Shown here: piece by piece, positions 10,501 through 20,859 of the stretch | Layout of the letters: every line of letters starts with the position of its first letter | Numbering within the stretch: position 1 is the first letter of the stretch | Translations under genes and position numbers: made by a program | Source of the DNA: Cycas panzhihuaensis | Taxonomy: Eukaryota; Cycadophyta | DNA length: 64,000 nucleotides | Reading direction: 5' to 3' | Assembly: GCA_023213395.1 (NCBI GenBank) | Contig: CM041465.1 | Span: forward strand, 193,447,741 to 193,511,740 | The notes under the pieces: generated by a model | Database searches by the model: none | Told to the model about the DNA's origin: nothing | Seen by the model: the letters and a program-made list of their open reading frames with translations, nothing else

Positions 10501-11250
10501 AGGATGGGGGTGTCGATAAGTTGTTTGGCAACCACCATCCCTTTCTTTGACTTCCTATTAACGATTTGGAGGTCAAATTCTTGAAGGAAGATGGCCCACT
10601 TACCAGTCCTACCTATTAGGTTAGATTAGGTTAATAAGTATCTCAGGGGATTAGACTGGACAATCACCCGAGTAGTGTTTCCAAGCAAGTAGTACCTAAA
10701 CTTCTTAGTAGTATGCACCAAAGAGAGGCACTCCTTCTTAGTAGGGGAGTAATTAAGTTTGGCAGCCACAAGGGTACGACTGATAAAGTATATAGCTCTT
10801 TTGGTTCCTTAATTGTCTTCTTAGGCTAGCATGATGCCTAAGGATTCATTGGTAGCCAAAGTGTATAAGATGAAGGGGATATCGAAGAGAGGGGGTGCCA
10901 AAGTTGGGGCAGAAGCAAGAGCTCTCTTGAGCTCCTCGAAGGTTTACTAGGCCTTTGAAGACCAAACACGTAGAGACGCTTTCTTCAATGGGTTGGTAAG
11001 GGGTTTTTCATTTATGGTGAAATTCACTAAGAAACACCTAATAAATTTGAGCCTACCTAAGAACAACTTAATTTGTTGTTGGGTTTTAGGAGGCGACATG
11101 TCAAGGATGGCCTTGACTTTGTCGAGGTCAATTTGGATTCCTTGTTTTCAGACAAGGAAACTAGTGAGTTTGCCATCTGTTACGGCAAACATGCATTTGA
11201 GAAGGTTTAGACTTAAATGGTATCTACAGCATCGTGTGAAGATGGCCTGC
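10501..11250 (-). pseudogene. RNase H and 3' part of RT, copy A
   Basis: Minus-strand translation gives the RT region downstream of the active site (AIFTRCCRYHLSLNLLKC near 11200), the connection, then the Ty3 RNase H with YTLATNESLG near 10840 and the ECLSLVHTTKKF pattern near 10730. Copies B and C give the same string of motifs. The fragment stops before the FMDD catalytic box, which copies B and C have at about 21553 and 39590; the missing part was lost in the deletion ending at about 11250. Confidence 0.82.
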
Positions 11251-11285
11251 AAAAGGGGATACTTCAGAAAAAGGGGGTACTTCAG
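11251..11285. repeat. Short tandem duplication at the A/C deletion junction
   Basis: Two near-identical units, 11251-11267 and 11268-11285 (AAAAGGGGATACTTCAG and a G-rich variant). To the left is RT of copy A; to the right is sequence found in the LTR of copy C at about 46995. The junction removed about 7.4 kb judged on the layout of C. Confidence 0.75.
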
Positions 11286-11750
11286 GCCTAAGAGGCATGA
11301 CACTCTGTCTAGGTGGTAAGAGATGGTCATGGGACCTAAGAAACCTATGATAGGCAAAATATCAAAGATGAGAAGATCCCAAAAAGTTACTAAGTAAGTA
11401 AAAGGATGCCAATCATGCCTAGGCAAGGTGCTAGGGGTCAAGATGTGTCAACAGGCAATGTGATCAGGCTATATGAGCCAATTGGTACTTGGGGATAATG
11501 CAGAGATGTGGAGGAGGGTTGTAGACCATAATGGGATGCATATCCCTAGATTGTCATAGGATAAAGTAGTGTAATGTAACATGATCAAGTAGTAGATATA
11601 TAATAATTACTCAATGAACTAAGCAATCATGTAATACAAATGAAATACTTCAATCCATCTCTAGTAGAATTCATGAAGGTGAGGGATAGAAGCGTACCTT
11701 CACTTACTTGAGTTGACCCATCCACACTCATTCTAAGTAGTTGGGAAACA
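11268..11750 (-). repeat. Truncated 3' LTR of copy C
   Basis: About 89 percent identical by eye to 46995-47474 of the 5' LTR. On the minus strand it starts TGTTTCCCAAC at 11750 and is cut after about 480 bp of an original 3.1 kb. Confidence 0.82.
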
Positions 11751-12134
11751 CTGGCCCCTTAGCAGTAGAGCCTCACTACTGAGAAGCATAATGTGATGGT
11801 AAATGCTAGTAATAAAGTATTAGTAATACACACATAAAGCACCAATGATAAGATCTAAGGATGATGGTAAGTGTCGTGGCAGAATACGTGGGCACAGCGA
11901 TAAGGAAGAGACAACATAGGGGCTACATATGCGTCGTCCTGAGGTTGACAGGTAGAGAACTGGATGAGGCAAGATGCCCCCCCATCGCATGAATGCAAAG
12001 TAACTAATGGTTATAATCATGACTTTAGTTAAAGAAATGCTATAAAAGAGGTGTTATAGACATAGAAGGGCTAGAGTAATGAGGGTTTTGTACTAAGAGT
12101 GGCATGGATGATAGGGTGAAGAAAGTAAACCTAG
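11751..12134 (-). other. Copy C polypurine tract and 3' untranslated part
   Basis: CTAAGGGGCCAG on the minus strand (11751-11762) abuts the LTR start and is the likely polypurine tract. The rest matches 14864 to about 15150 of copy B and holds no recognised gene. It ends at cctag (12130-12134), the left flank of element B. Confidence 0.65.
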
Positions 12135-14848
12135 TGGATGCGCATCTACAGGATAGCTACCTAACTAAGTAGGAATGGTAAGAGCAGTCGATAATATGAT
12201 GGGAAAAAAACCTACAAGTAGGGCAAGTATAATGCAGGGCACCCCGTGCGCCGGAGCGCAAGTTTAAGACCTGCAAATGGAATATAGCTACCAAAGAGTG
12301 ATCCCCTCACTTTGAATAAGAGGTGAGGAGGCATAGGGTTAGCCTGGGTTGACCTAAGGGAAGGATCCTCCTACCCTTGGATGGCCGGAAGGGGAAGGAG
12401 AGAACCCTTTGAGGATTTCCCTAGAGCAACCGGAAACAAGGAAGGATAGGCAAGCAGGTGGCCTATGGATGGGGTCACCTCAGTTATCTGGCTAAGCGGG
12501 GAACCGAGAGAACATAAGAGGGACAACCCAAGGAAATGGGTCAAGGTATGCCTAAGCAAACTAACCAAATAAATAAGTAATAAGGAGAGAAGGAAGTTTG
12601 CATGGCAGGAGAAGGGAAAAGGTGCGAAGGAAGGTTTCCTAAAACCTTTTCCTATAACAAAAGAAGATGCAAGCAATAAAGTAAATAAAGTATAAACCAA
12701 AGCAAGGTTGATTTCCTTTCTATTTCCAATGAGTTAATTACTACTATGTAAAGGAAACTCAAAAGGAAAAGGTGATAGAGTGGAGCAAGACCGTATACCT
12801 AGAATGGAAGTGTGTCGCAATGGTAGCGCTCCCAAGAGGCACTCAGAGCTACTCCATAGGGCACGGTGGTCGTGAAGAGTCACAGCGGATCGGAATAAGG
12901 GGCTCCCTTACCTTCCCCAGAAAAATACTAAAATACCAAACAAAGGAAAGAAAGGGACCAAATGCTAGCAATAAATGAAGTATGAAAATACAACATGAAT
13001 GGGAGTGCTTATCGGTAAAGGGAGAAAGGGAGAAAGATCCTTTACGCTTTTCGAATACCTGCAAGTAAGTGACAACCTTCCCCTTTTCAGAGAAAGGGCA
13101 CTAACATATAATGGAAAGATCCTAACAATATATGTATATGCAAAGCAAACATAAACTTAACTACGTATATGTTAGCATCAACATAATGATGATAATATGT
13201 AAAGGAGGACAAGCAAAGTAAATGGAAAGTAACCGTTAAGCCTCGGAGTGGCCCACCTCCCATAAGAACAACCCCAACCTCCTCCAAAAGCCACGAGGTA
13301 ACAAGGGTAAGGTTAAGAAAGATGGCTGGAAATAGTAGCAAGAGAGTTGAAAAGAGCCAAAGAGGACCTACAGTAAGCTAAGGTGCTATGAAGAGCAAAC
13401 CGGGTTGCCAGGGAAGGAGTTGGGCAAAGGACAAGTGGTCGGGACTTACATGAGTCACCCAGATCAGAGCACAAGCCCTCAAACCAGCACTGCAATGTGT
13501 GACAACGCTGATTTCAGCAGCTAAGGAAGGCCTAACAAACCCTTGTTTGAGTGCCAAGGATAGCACGGGGCAAGAGGGAAGGTTTGGGGGGCTAAGAGCC
13601 ACATGAGGAGCATGGAAGGTGGTACGGAATCCACCCAGCTCTCTCCCAAACCCTATGCAATCCCTCTTTGCCGCTGCCTTGAGCAATAAACGCAGGCAAG
13701 GAGGCACTAATGATAGGAGTAAAACAGTCCAATATAAAGGGAAAAATAACCTTCAAAAACCCAAGCAAGAGGACAAGCAAAATAGGGCATCAATTGAATA
13801 AGAAAATAGCTCTAATCAATGAATACCTAAGAAGAGGAGAGGAGGCTCTTGTCTCGGTCAAGGGCTACTAAAGAGAGGCTAAGAAATCAGCCTAAAAACT
13901 ATGGAATAGCAGGTTTGGAACCCTGCTAATGGAGTTGGAAGAAGAACACCTGCACTTAGAATGCTTGATGGCTGCCTGAGCAAGAATCCACTGAGATCTC
14001 TCTAAAGGGGCTCTCTCTAAGGCATGTGAAGGGTTGGGAAGATGTCCTAGCCATACCAAAGGAGAGCTGGGCATTGGAGGAGAGGCGCAGGTCCTATAGC
14101 AACAGTAGAGTAGTAGAGAATAGCAGAGCACAGGGCGGTTTCCTTGAAGAGCAATCTAAAAAATGAATAAAAGATTTCAAAAATAAGTTAATGATGACTT
14201 AAATACCCAGCCCAAACCTTAAAGCGAGCGATTAGGATGTAGCTGGAGGTAAGTTAAGTCGCGAGACACGTGACAGTTTTGTAATAAATGTGAAATTGAC
14301 ATGGAAGTTTTTTAAAAAATAAATATGGACAGTCATCCCGCTGCAAAATCTGTGGTACCACAGAATTTATGGCAGTACCGTAAAATTAGCAAATGATTCA
14401 CCGAGGCAAAATTGGCCCAGCGGCAATGAGGCTATGGGCCAATGACAAAAAAGGCTAATGGAGGGCTGAGACACCTACCTGAGGGCAAACAAGCCAACGA
14501 ACGAGTCCAGAAGAGTAAAAATAGGATTCAAACGATGTGGCAAGTCAACCAAACAATGACGGGTCATCACACGGGTAGAGGTGGCACAAGCCAAGTGGAT
14601 CCTCGAGCGAGGAGGGTAGAATGTGGGAAGTGGAATGGCCACCGAGGTATCACATTCACTGGGAGTGCGCCCCCGCTATAGTCGTCATAGGCTGAATAAG
14701 TGTAGACGAAGACAAAATCATCTATAAGGTCACAACATACAAACATGCAAGCAAACACTCACCAAAAGAAAGCGATGATAGGGTGAGAAGCATACTTACA
14801 CTTAGTTGAGTCAGTAATTCCTTATCCATTCCCAGAAGCTAGGAAACA
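12135..14848 (-). repeat. 3' LTR of copy B
   Basis: Aligned along its length with 26240-28946. On the minus strand it starts TGTTTCC at 14848 and ends GCATCCA at 12135. Conserved minus-strand open stretches in the LTR are broken here by frameshifts. Confidence 0.9.
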
Positions 14849-14863
14849 CTGCCTCCTTGGTAG
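14849..14863 (-). promoter_or_regulatory. Polypurine tract of copy B
   Basis: Minus strand CTACCAAGGAGGCAG lies directly before the LTR start at 14848, in the same place as the tract of copy C at 11751-11762. Confidence 0.65.
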
Positions 14864-15269
14864 CAGAGCCTCACCACTTGGAAGCATGATGTGATGGTGA
14901 ATGTTGGCAACACAACTGTCAGTAGCACATGTGTATATAGATATATCAATCAAGATCATAACTGTAGGTAAGGGTGCCAGTGAGTGTCGTGGTGAAGCGC
15001 GTGGATATGAAAGTAGTGGTGGAGACAACATAGGGGCTGCCTATGAGCCACCTGGAGACCGACTGGAAAAATAAGAAGGGTGAGGGTATTGCCCCCACCA
15101 CAAAAGATGCAGAAAGACGTGCATAATCAAGTAGAAGAGTAAGCATAATGGGTAGGCGCCATAGTTTAGCCTCATTAGCAGCCAGATTTCAGAGGTGCGA
15201 ATGAGTCGCAAAGTAAAGTGTAAGACGACCTGGGGCTTGGGCAACAGGGCGGCCAGACAAGCCTCAGGG
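14864..15269. other. Spacer between second RNase H and 3' LTR, copy B
   Basis: Homologous in part to 11751-12134 of copy C. No conserved domain is recognisable; short minus-strand open stretches are hydrophobic and not conserved enough to call. Confidence 0.5.
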
Positions 15270-15690
15270 ACGGCCAGCAAGGAGAGGAAGGCGATGCTCA
15301 AGGATGAGGTGAACGAGACTATATGCCTCAGTGTTGAGGGCCCAAGGGATATGCTAGATATCGATGGAAGAGAAATGGGCTAGGAGAGATCTGGTGGTGG
15401 AAGTAAGAGTCCTCAAGTGAGGGCATCACACCTAGTAAACCTGGGTGAGATGAGACACCATAACTTAAGAGTCGCAAAGCAAAATGATGGATCCATGATG
15501 AAAATGGAGAGCATCAGTAAGGGATTCAATCACAGCTATATATTCGGCTTCGTTGTTAGTAGCCTCTAGGTGGAAGATCCCAGAGCACAGGAGATCGTGT
15601 CCAGAAGGGCTGCAGAGAATCCATGCAGCGGCAGAAGGTCCAGGGTTACCACAGCTTCCGCTGTCAGTAAAAATATAGATGGACATGGGT
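15270..15690 (-). pseudogene. Second RNase H domain, 3' of integrase, copy B
   Basis: The minus-strand translation shows an RNase HI-type domain: FTDSGSCGNPGPS (Asp at 15663-15665), ATNNEAEYIAVIESL with its Glu, and LLCDS (Asp at 15471-15473). After a stop and a degraded stretch comes HIPWALNTEAYSLVHLIL, where family members have Asp but this copy has Tyr. It is separate from the Ty3 RNase H next to RT at about 21000. Tat elements are known to carry an extra, archaeal-like RNase H; here it lies beyond integrase and the antisense gene, next to the 3' LTR. No such domain appears between the first RNase H and integrase. Confidence 0.82.
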
Positions 15691-16196
15691 GACATAAAGT
15701 ACTGGTAGTAAAGAAAATGATACTCGAAAGGCAAGCAAAAGTGGCCGTGAAGGGTAGGTAGACCTAGCAATGAGGTTACCCAAGGCGAGAGCAAGCAGTC
15801 CGACCACCATCACAGAGTGGTCGGAGGAAAAAAGCATCGCGGAGCGCCAAAAGGTCACTTCAGAAAGTGAAACATACCCCCGGGTGAGGGAGCACCCCCT
15901 TTTGGGGCCCCAAGGATGAAAAAGGACTGCGGAAATGAGTCCAGGGCAACGAAATGAGCCAAACGAGTATAAACTCGGGCATGCACGGCAGTGGCACGTG
16001 AAACGAGATAAAAGGAGCCAAAGAAAAGTGCAGAAATGAGGCACCATAAATGTACCAATGAGGAAGCATAAAAAATGGCACTGGAAGAGCACAACGGGTG
16101 ACAGGGCCAGAAGGCAAAAACGATCAGGGAAATTGGACGGTCTCAACGGCTATCGTAGAGCCAAGGACGGAAGAAGTGCCTGTTGGGACCCCCACC
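15691..16196. other. Divergent spacer between second RNase H and PMD promoter, copy B
   Basis: A minus-strand open stretch of about 160 codons (15664-16146) is Leu/Phe/Cys-rich and hydrophobic. Copy C has a shorter hydrophobic open stretch in the matching place (29833-30084). Whether this is coding, perhaps an N-terminal extension in another frame, or only pyrimidine-rich spacer cannot be told. Confidence 0.4.
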
Positions 16197-16203
16197 TATA
16201 TAA
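16197..16203 (+). promoter_or_regulatory. TATA box of antisense PMD gene, copy B
   Basis: TATATAA within CACCTATATAAGG. The same box stands at 30058-30064 in copy C, at almost the same distance from the GTGAGT donor (191 and 192 bases), although surrounding sequence has diverged. It faces the PMD gene, opposite to element transcription. The promoter role is inferred. Confidence 0.6.
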
Positions 16204-16387
16204 GGAAATTGAACAGAAAATGGATTCATTTTCACCAGCTCTCGTGAGAAACCAGAGCCATTCCCTTACGTAGTGGAGTGCCACCCAACTTTGGAGGCAC
16301 GCAGGGATAGATCGAACCATTGGATTAGAGAGCAGAGAGAGCCAGTGGGACCATCAGGACAAGATGGTGATAGCGAGACCGGATCCA

Positions 16388-16866
16388 GTGAGTGGATATC
16401 ATTAAACCTAGCCCATTTCAGAGCTTTAATTTCATTAGTGTTTTGTAGTTTTTATATGATTTTAGTGCTCCTTACATGCAATCAGAGGCCTCTCAGAGTT
16501 TGAATCAGATCCAAAAGGAGGCGGGGACCTGAGCATTAGGGAGCCCTGGTCCCGGTGGGTCCCACATGGTCCACCAGAAGAATTTTTTAGATTTTTTAGG
16601 GCAGAAATCCCCCCTTTTGGGTGTTGCCATTCATACCGCAGTAAAGATCGCGGTGCTGTGATCATTGCTGCGGGGTCCAAATCACCACGGGACCCGAGCC
16701 AAACTTAGCAGTAACGCTAAGTTTGGCATGGTACAAAGGTAGAAAAGGAGAAAAAAGATAGGAGGGGCCATAAGGCCCTAAATCTAAGGCAGAGAGAGTT
16801 GAGAGGAAGTCATGAGTGCTAATAACTGACATGAGGCTGACTTCGATTATTTTTTGATGTGGATAG
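16388..16866 (+). other. Predicted intron 1 of antisense PMD gene, copy B
   Basis: Donor GTGAGT (16388-16393), acceptor AG (16865-16866) after a T-rich stretch; 479 nt. In copy C the same donor (30250-30255) and acceptor (35783-35784) give 465 nt once Copia and one target duplication are removed. Predicted, not shown by transcript data. Confidence 0.55.
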
Positions 16867-18064
16867 GCTGTCATCGTGGTGGATAACCACGAGAATGTAG
16901 GTATGGTTATGTTGAGCTATATGGAGATGGCGTCCTAGGAGGACAGGGAGACCCTATGAAGGTACAACCTATACAAAGCCTTGAAGACACCTCAATATGC
17001 ATCAGATCAGAGGTTACTAGTCAACATTGTATCCCATTGGGATAGGAGGAGACATGTATTCCACCTACCTTAGGTAGGTGATGTGGTAGTTACGCCGAGA
17101 GACATACAGTGGATACTAGGGGTACTAGCGACTGGGAGGCCGGTGATACTAGGGACGCTGCCTAGCATTGAGGCAGCACACAAAGAGGCAGCCCTGTTCT
17201 TCATAGGGGCTGACAGGTGGGAGTGGAGGGGAGCTCCCCTCTAAACCATGCTGATATCCAGAGTTCCTCGGGTAAGGAAGCTGGTTGTACTATGTGTCTT
17301 GTTCCAGATTTCCTGGAAGCAGAACTATAGGGAGATACCGGCTGGCTGGTTAGATGCAGTACACCACTGCGAGGCCAGTGAGAGGATGGACTGGGCCACC
17401 CTGATAGTGACGAACCTCATCACATAGCTAGACGCTATTAGAACAACCAGTAGAGGAGGGCTATCGTATAGCACACTGCTATAGTGCTGGTTCTTTGATC
17501 ATTTCGCGACAGTGGCACCAGTGGGGGGACCACACCCCATAGTAGAGCGGGCCCTGATGGTCCATAGGTGGAAGACTCGGCTGAGAGGGACAGAGGACCA
17601 GGCCCATGTCTGATGATTAGTTGAGGCGACATCGCTGGACCTCCTCACCCTACCAGACTACATAGCAGAGCTATACAGGGTTGTGAGATGGGACAGTGAT
17701 GATGAGGCAGGTGGAGCAGGAGCGCCCATAGATGATGATAATGATGACGATGGTGATGGAGATGGGGTTGGATTATCATGACCTATAGAGGAGGTAAGTC
17801 CTTCAGGGACGGCAAGAGGAGTAGCGGGACCATCTGGGGCTGTCGAAAGAGAGGCAGGCCCATCAGGAGTGCTGGATGAGAGCAGGGGGGCAGTGACTAA
17901 GGCCCACAGGCTATGGATCATGTGGGGATCTGGAGAGATGAGAGTTGAGTCAGTCCCTGCGAGGAGGGAGGCCCAAACAGAGGAGGTGCCCAAGGAGGAG
18001 GCACCTGCACCAAGTGAGAGCAGAGGGGAGGATGCTACACGACGGAGGAGCCGGTCGCAAAGAC

Positions 18065-18175
18065 GTGAGACCTAACCTTTTCCTAAGTTATTTGACATCT
18101 AGGTGGATATTTGATTTGATTTGATCATGGTATGTGGTGAGATATATACTGACACATGGTATGTTGTATTGGCAG
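18065..18175 (+). other. Predicted intron 2 of antisense PMD gene, copy B
   Basis: 111 nt, donor GTGAGA, acceptor TTGGCAG, T-rich, with CTGAC as a possible branch site. It splits an Arg codon after its first base and keeps the frame. Copy A has the matching intron at 1161-1290. The intervening sequence contains a stop in the exon 2 frame, which supports removal. Confidence 0.58.
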
Positions 18176-18729
18176 GTGTAGTAGAGGTCTGGAGACTGGT
18201 AGAGGCTGTGGTGAGGGAGATATTCCCTCAGGTGTATGCAAAGGGGCAACCGCCCATCGAGGCAGGGGATGCGCCTAGAGCGGTAGGCGCCCATGTGGAG
18301 GCATTCACCCCGTTGGTGAGGGCAAGAGACATTTGGGCCACAGAGTCCTAGGAGCACATGACATTTTGGGAACAACTACAGTAGAAGCTGGATGAGGTGA
18401 GGCGCGAGAGGGACGAGCTACGCGGATGGGTCCAGGACCTAGAGGTACAGGGCGGAGCAGGTGGAGATGCAGAGAGTAGGGTCTAGATAGTAGTACTAGA
18501 AGAGCACCTTAGAGTGATGGAGGAGGGACTCCAAGGAGAGAGGGATCGTATCCAGGCCCGATACAATCAGATGGTGGCCCAAATGGCATCGAGGTCAAGC
18601 TGGAGCAGGACATATACTCACACGACAGCGACGACCCCGAGACGACCACGGGATGAGGGGAGCAAGGCAGGCAGCTCACAGAGGCCCAGGAGGAGCCTCG
18701 GAAGGATGTGGTCCTTAGGAGAGGGATAA

Positions 18730-19420
18730 CACAGATCAGGAGATGGTACCCCAGGAGCAGGGCAGCAGTAGAGTAGGAGATGTGCATATTGGCTTTGACA
18801 GGGGAAAGCACGGGCCTCCAGGGGGTCATATATAGGATCATATGATTGTACCCCACCTGCAAGGACACCAGCTTCCCATACGTATGATGTAACATAATAT
18901 TTTTGTTGTATATATATATATGGGGTAATTGCAACCCCATTTTGGTACGAGATGCTATGTATATATCATGTGTGGTTGACATGTATGTTTGTTTTGTGTG
19001 TTATAAATGTTATGTTGTGAATATTTTATCATATGATGTACACATTCCCTTCCATGTATGGCTATATGTCTAACAGGAACACACACACCCATCATGAGTG
19101 GAGATGATAGAGAGGCGTGAGGTTAGAGGATAGAGCGATATACATGTCTATGGAAGAGCATAACGGAATATGCGAAGGAAACGGTAGGCAGGAGACAGGA
19201 GTGACGATACTCCAAAACATCATCCTGATTGGGGAATGCCTAAGTAGGAAGACAACAGTTCCCGAGAGGATACGGGAACACGGGTTCCGTGGAAGGAACC
19301 AAAAAGAATAAGAAGAAGCCACCTTAAATTGCCATTCTACCCTTGGTTAGGAAGAATAGGGACAACCTAAAATGGTAGTTTAGGCTCATTTCGGAGCAGG
19401 GTAAAGGGATCACCGAAAGA
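18730..19420. other. Tail-to-tail spacer between PMD gene and integrase, copy B
   Basis: Homologous to 1851-2647 and 36661-37464. Contains a short TA run near 18909. No coding signal seen. Confidence 0.6.
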
Positions 19421-20625
19421 TCATGCGTAAAATTTCTTAAGGAATTTCCCATTAATGGCTTTCTCAAATTCAAGCCCTTCTAAGGTGGCTATCCTGTAGG
19501 CACCATTACTGAGGGATTCGATAATGATGAAAGAACTAACCCATCGGGGTTTGAAGTTGGTCAAACGATCATGGAGATACTTGAACTTGAGGATGTGGTC
19601 CCTGGGGAACAAAGGATGAGAATGAAGATGTTTATCATAGGTCCTTTGTGAGCGAGCTATGGATGCCAGGTTAGCCTGATAAGTGGCTAAGTGTCTCTCA
19701 TCCAAAGCCTCGAGGTCCAGAAGACGAGCCTAACGGATCGACTCTTCATTGATGAGACCTCGAAGGGAGACTCACAAGGAAGGAATCTCCACCTCTAGTG
19801 GGAGTATTGCCTTAGTACCATAGACTAGGGAGAACGGGGTCATTCCCATGGCGGAACGGATAGAGGTGCGGTAAGCCCACAAAGCGGAGGGTAGCTGAAG
19901 GTGCCAATCCTTTTGGGACTGAGCAACGATTTTCTTAAAGATGTTGACGAGAGTCTTATTGAAAGACTCCACTTGGCCATTTGCCTGAGGGTAGTAAGGA
20001 GAAGAAGTTTTGTGAGAAATTTTAAACTTCTCACAAAGCTCATCCATTTCCTTATTACAGAAAGGGGTTATATTATCACTGATTAGGACATCCGGAATCC
20101 TAAAATGGCAAATGATATGCTGGTAAATGAATGTGGCTATCGTTTTACCAGGGGTAGTGATCAAAGGGATGGTCTCTGCCTATTTAGTGAAATACTCCAT
20201 GGCAATCAAGATAAACTTGCGCTGGGATGATGAAGGTGGGGAGATAGCCCTGATGAGGTCTAGTCCCCACTGAGTAAAAGGCCATGGTGAGACAATAAGA
20301 TGCAGGGCCTCGGAAGGCACATGGGAGATGTTGGCATATTCCTGACATTGCTGACATCTTAGAGCAAAGGCATGAGTGTCCTTGAAAAGGGATGGCCAGA
20401 AATAGCCCATGCAAAGGATCCTCTAAGCCATAGACTGGCCCCCAAAGTGGCCTCCATAAATACCGTGGTGGCATTCATGAAGTACTTGGTCAGCTTCATC
20501 AGTAGTGATGCAGTGGAGGAGGATCCCATCGAAGGACCTCTTATACAATACCTCGTCCATGAGGAGGTATTACCTAGCAGAAGTCTAGATGTAAGATCTG
20601 ACTTTACTACTGGCATCGAGGCAGT
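19421..20625 (-). pseudogene. Integrase of copy B
   Basis: Minus strand. The zinc-binding segment (HECHHGIYGGHFGG near 20470, CQQCQEYA near 20350) is followed by the core: QWGLDLIRAI with the first Asp near 20265, LISDNITPFCNKE with the second near 20075, and ANGQVESFNKTLV with the Glu near 19980. The tail reads LKFKYLHDRL...AYRIATLEG...FLKKFYA and stops at 19421. One stop (near 20184) replaces Trp in FTKW, which copies A and C retain; another (near 20430) replaces a Gln that C retains. These pin down two transitions. Confidence 0.92.
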
Positions 20626-20859
20626 ATTGCTACTATGTAAGATACCACACTATATCACCATACCACTCATTGTCAATGAGTGGATGAGGAGAGATGCCCT
20701 GAATTATCAGGATAGACTCATCAGGAAAAGAGTCGTCAACGGGGGCACCAAAGGAGTTAGGGATAGGGGCATCTGCGAGTTACTCAACCACTACCATTCC
20801 CTTCTTTGATTTTCAGTTAACGATATGGAGGTCGAATTCTTAAAGTAGGACGGCCCACC

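Larger units (their letters stand above)
138..11250 (-). mobile_element. Tat-like Ty3 element, copy A (partial, interrupted)
   Basis: Two blocks, 138-2856 and 9366-11250, belong to one minus-strand Ty3 element closely related to copy C. On the minus strand it holds the 3' part of RT, RNase H and integrase; on the plus strand it holds the antisense PMD gene. Element D splits the integrase, with candidate target duplication atggt (2852-2856) / atggc (9366-9370). The left end is cut by a Copia LTR. The right end stops in RT after the catalytic motif and is fused to an LTR of the same family, so gag, protease and the RT active site are gone. Lineage is inferred from the long LTRs, antisense gene and integrase tail. 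Confidence 0.85.
16364..18729 (+). pseudogene. Spliced antisense PMD gene of copy B (three exons)
   Basis: Model: exon 1 16364-16387 (ATG plus seven codons), exon 2 16867-18064, exon 3 18176-18729 with a terminal TAA. Joined, one frame of about 591 codons runs from ATG to stop without a frameshift. Exon 2 holds the PMD-like core: HVFHLP-VGDVVVTPRDI near 17050-17105, ILGVLATGRPVILG, then W-rich helices and an acidic Asp/Gly linker near 17690-17770. Exon 3 is Glu/Arg-rich with heptad-like stretches (18370-18600), probably coiled coil. About 12 in-frame stops remove function; two are shared with copy A. PMD proteins are plant-specific; a role for the element is unknown. Confidence 0.72.

Noticed and set aside
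16058-16273. A plus-strand gene of 71 codons over the TATA box.
   Set aside because: It begins upstream of the TATA box, is not conserved as a frame in copy C, and ends before the conserved ATG at 16364.
14849-16866. Treating 12135 to about 16860 as one 4.7-kb LTR of copy B.
   Set aside because: Both LTR copies end at the same point (14848 and 28946) next to a purine tract, and the following stretch encodes RNase H and the first exon of the antisense gene, so it is internal sequence.
138-18729. The PMD genes as host genes captured by chance between repeats.
   Set aside because: The same gene occurs in the same place and orientation, next to integrase and the second RNase H, in three element copies.
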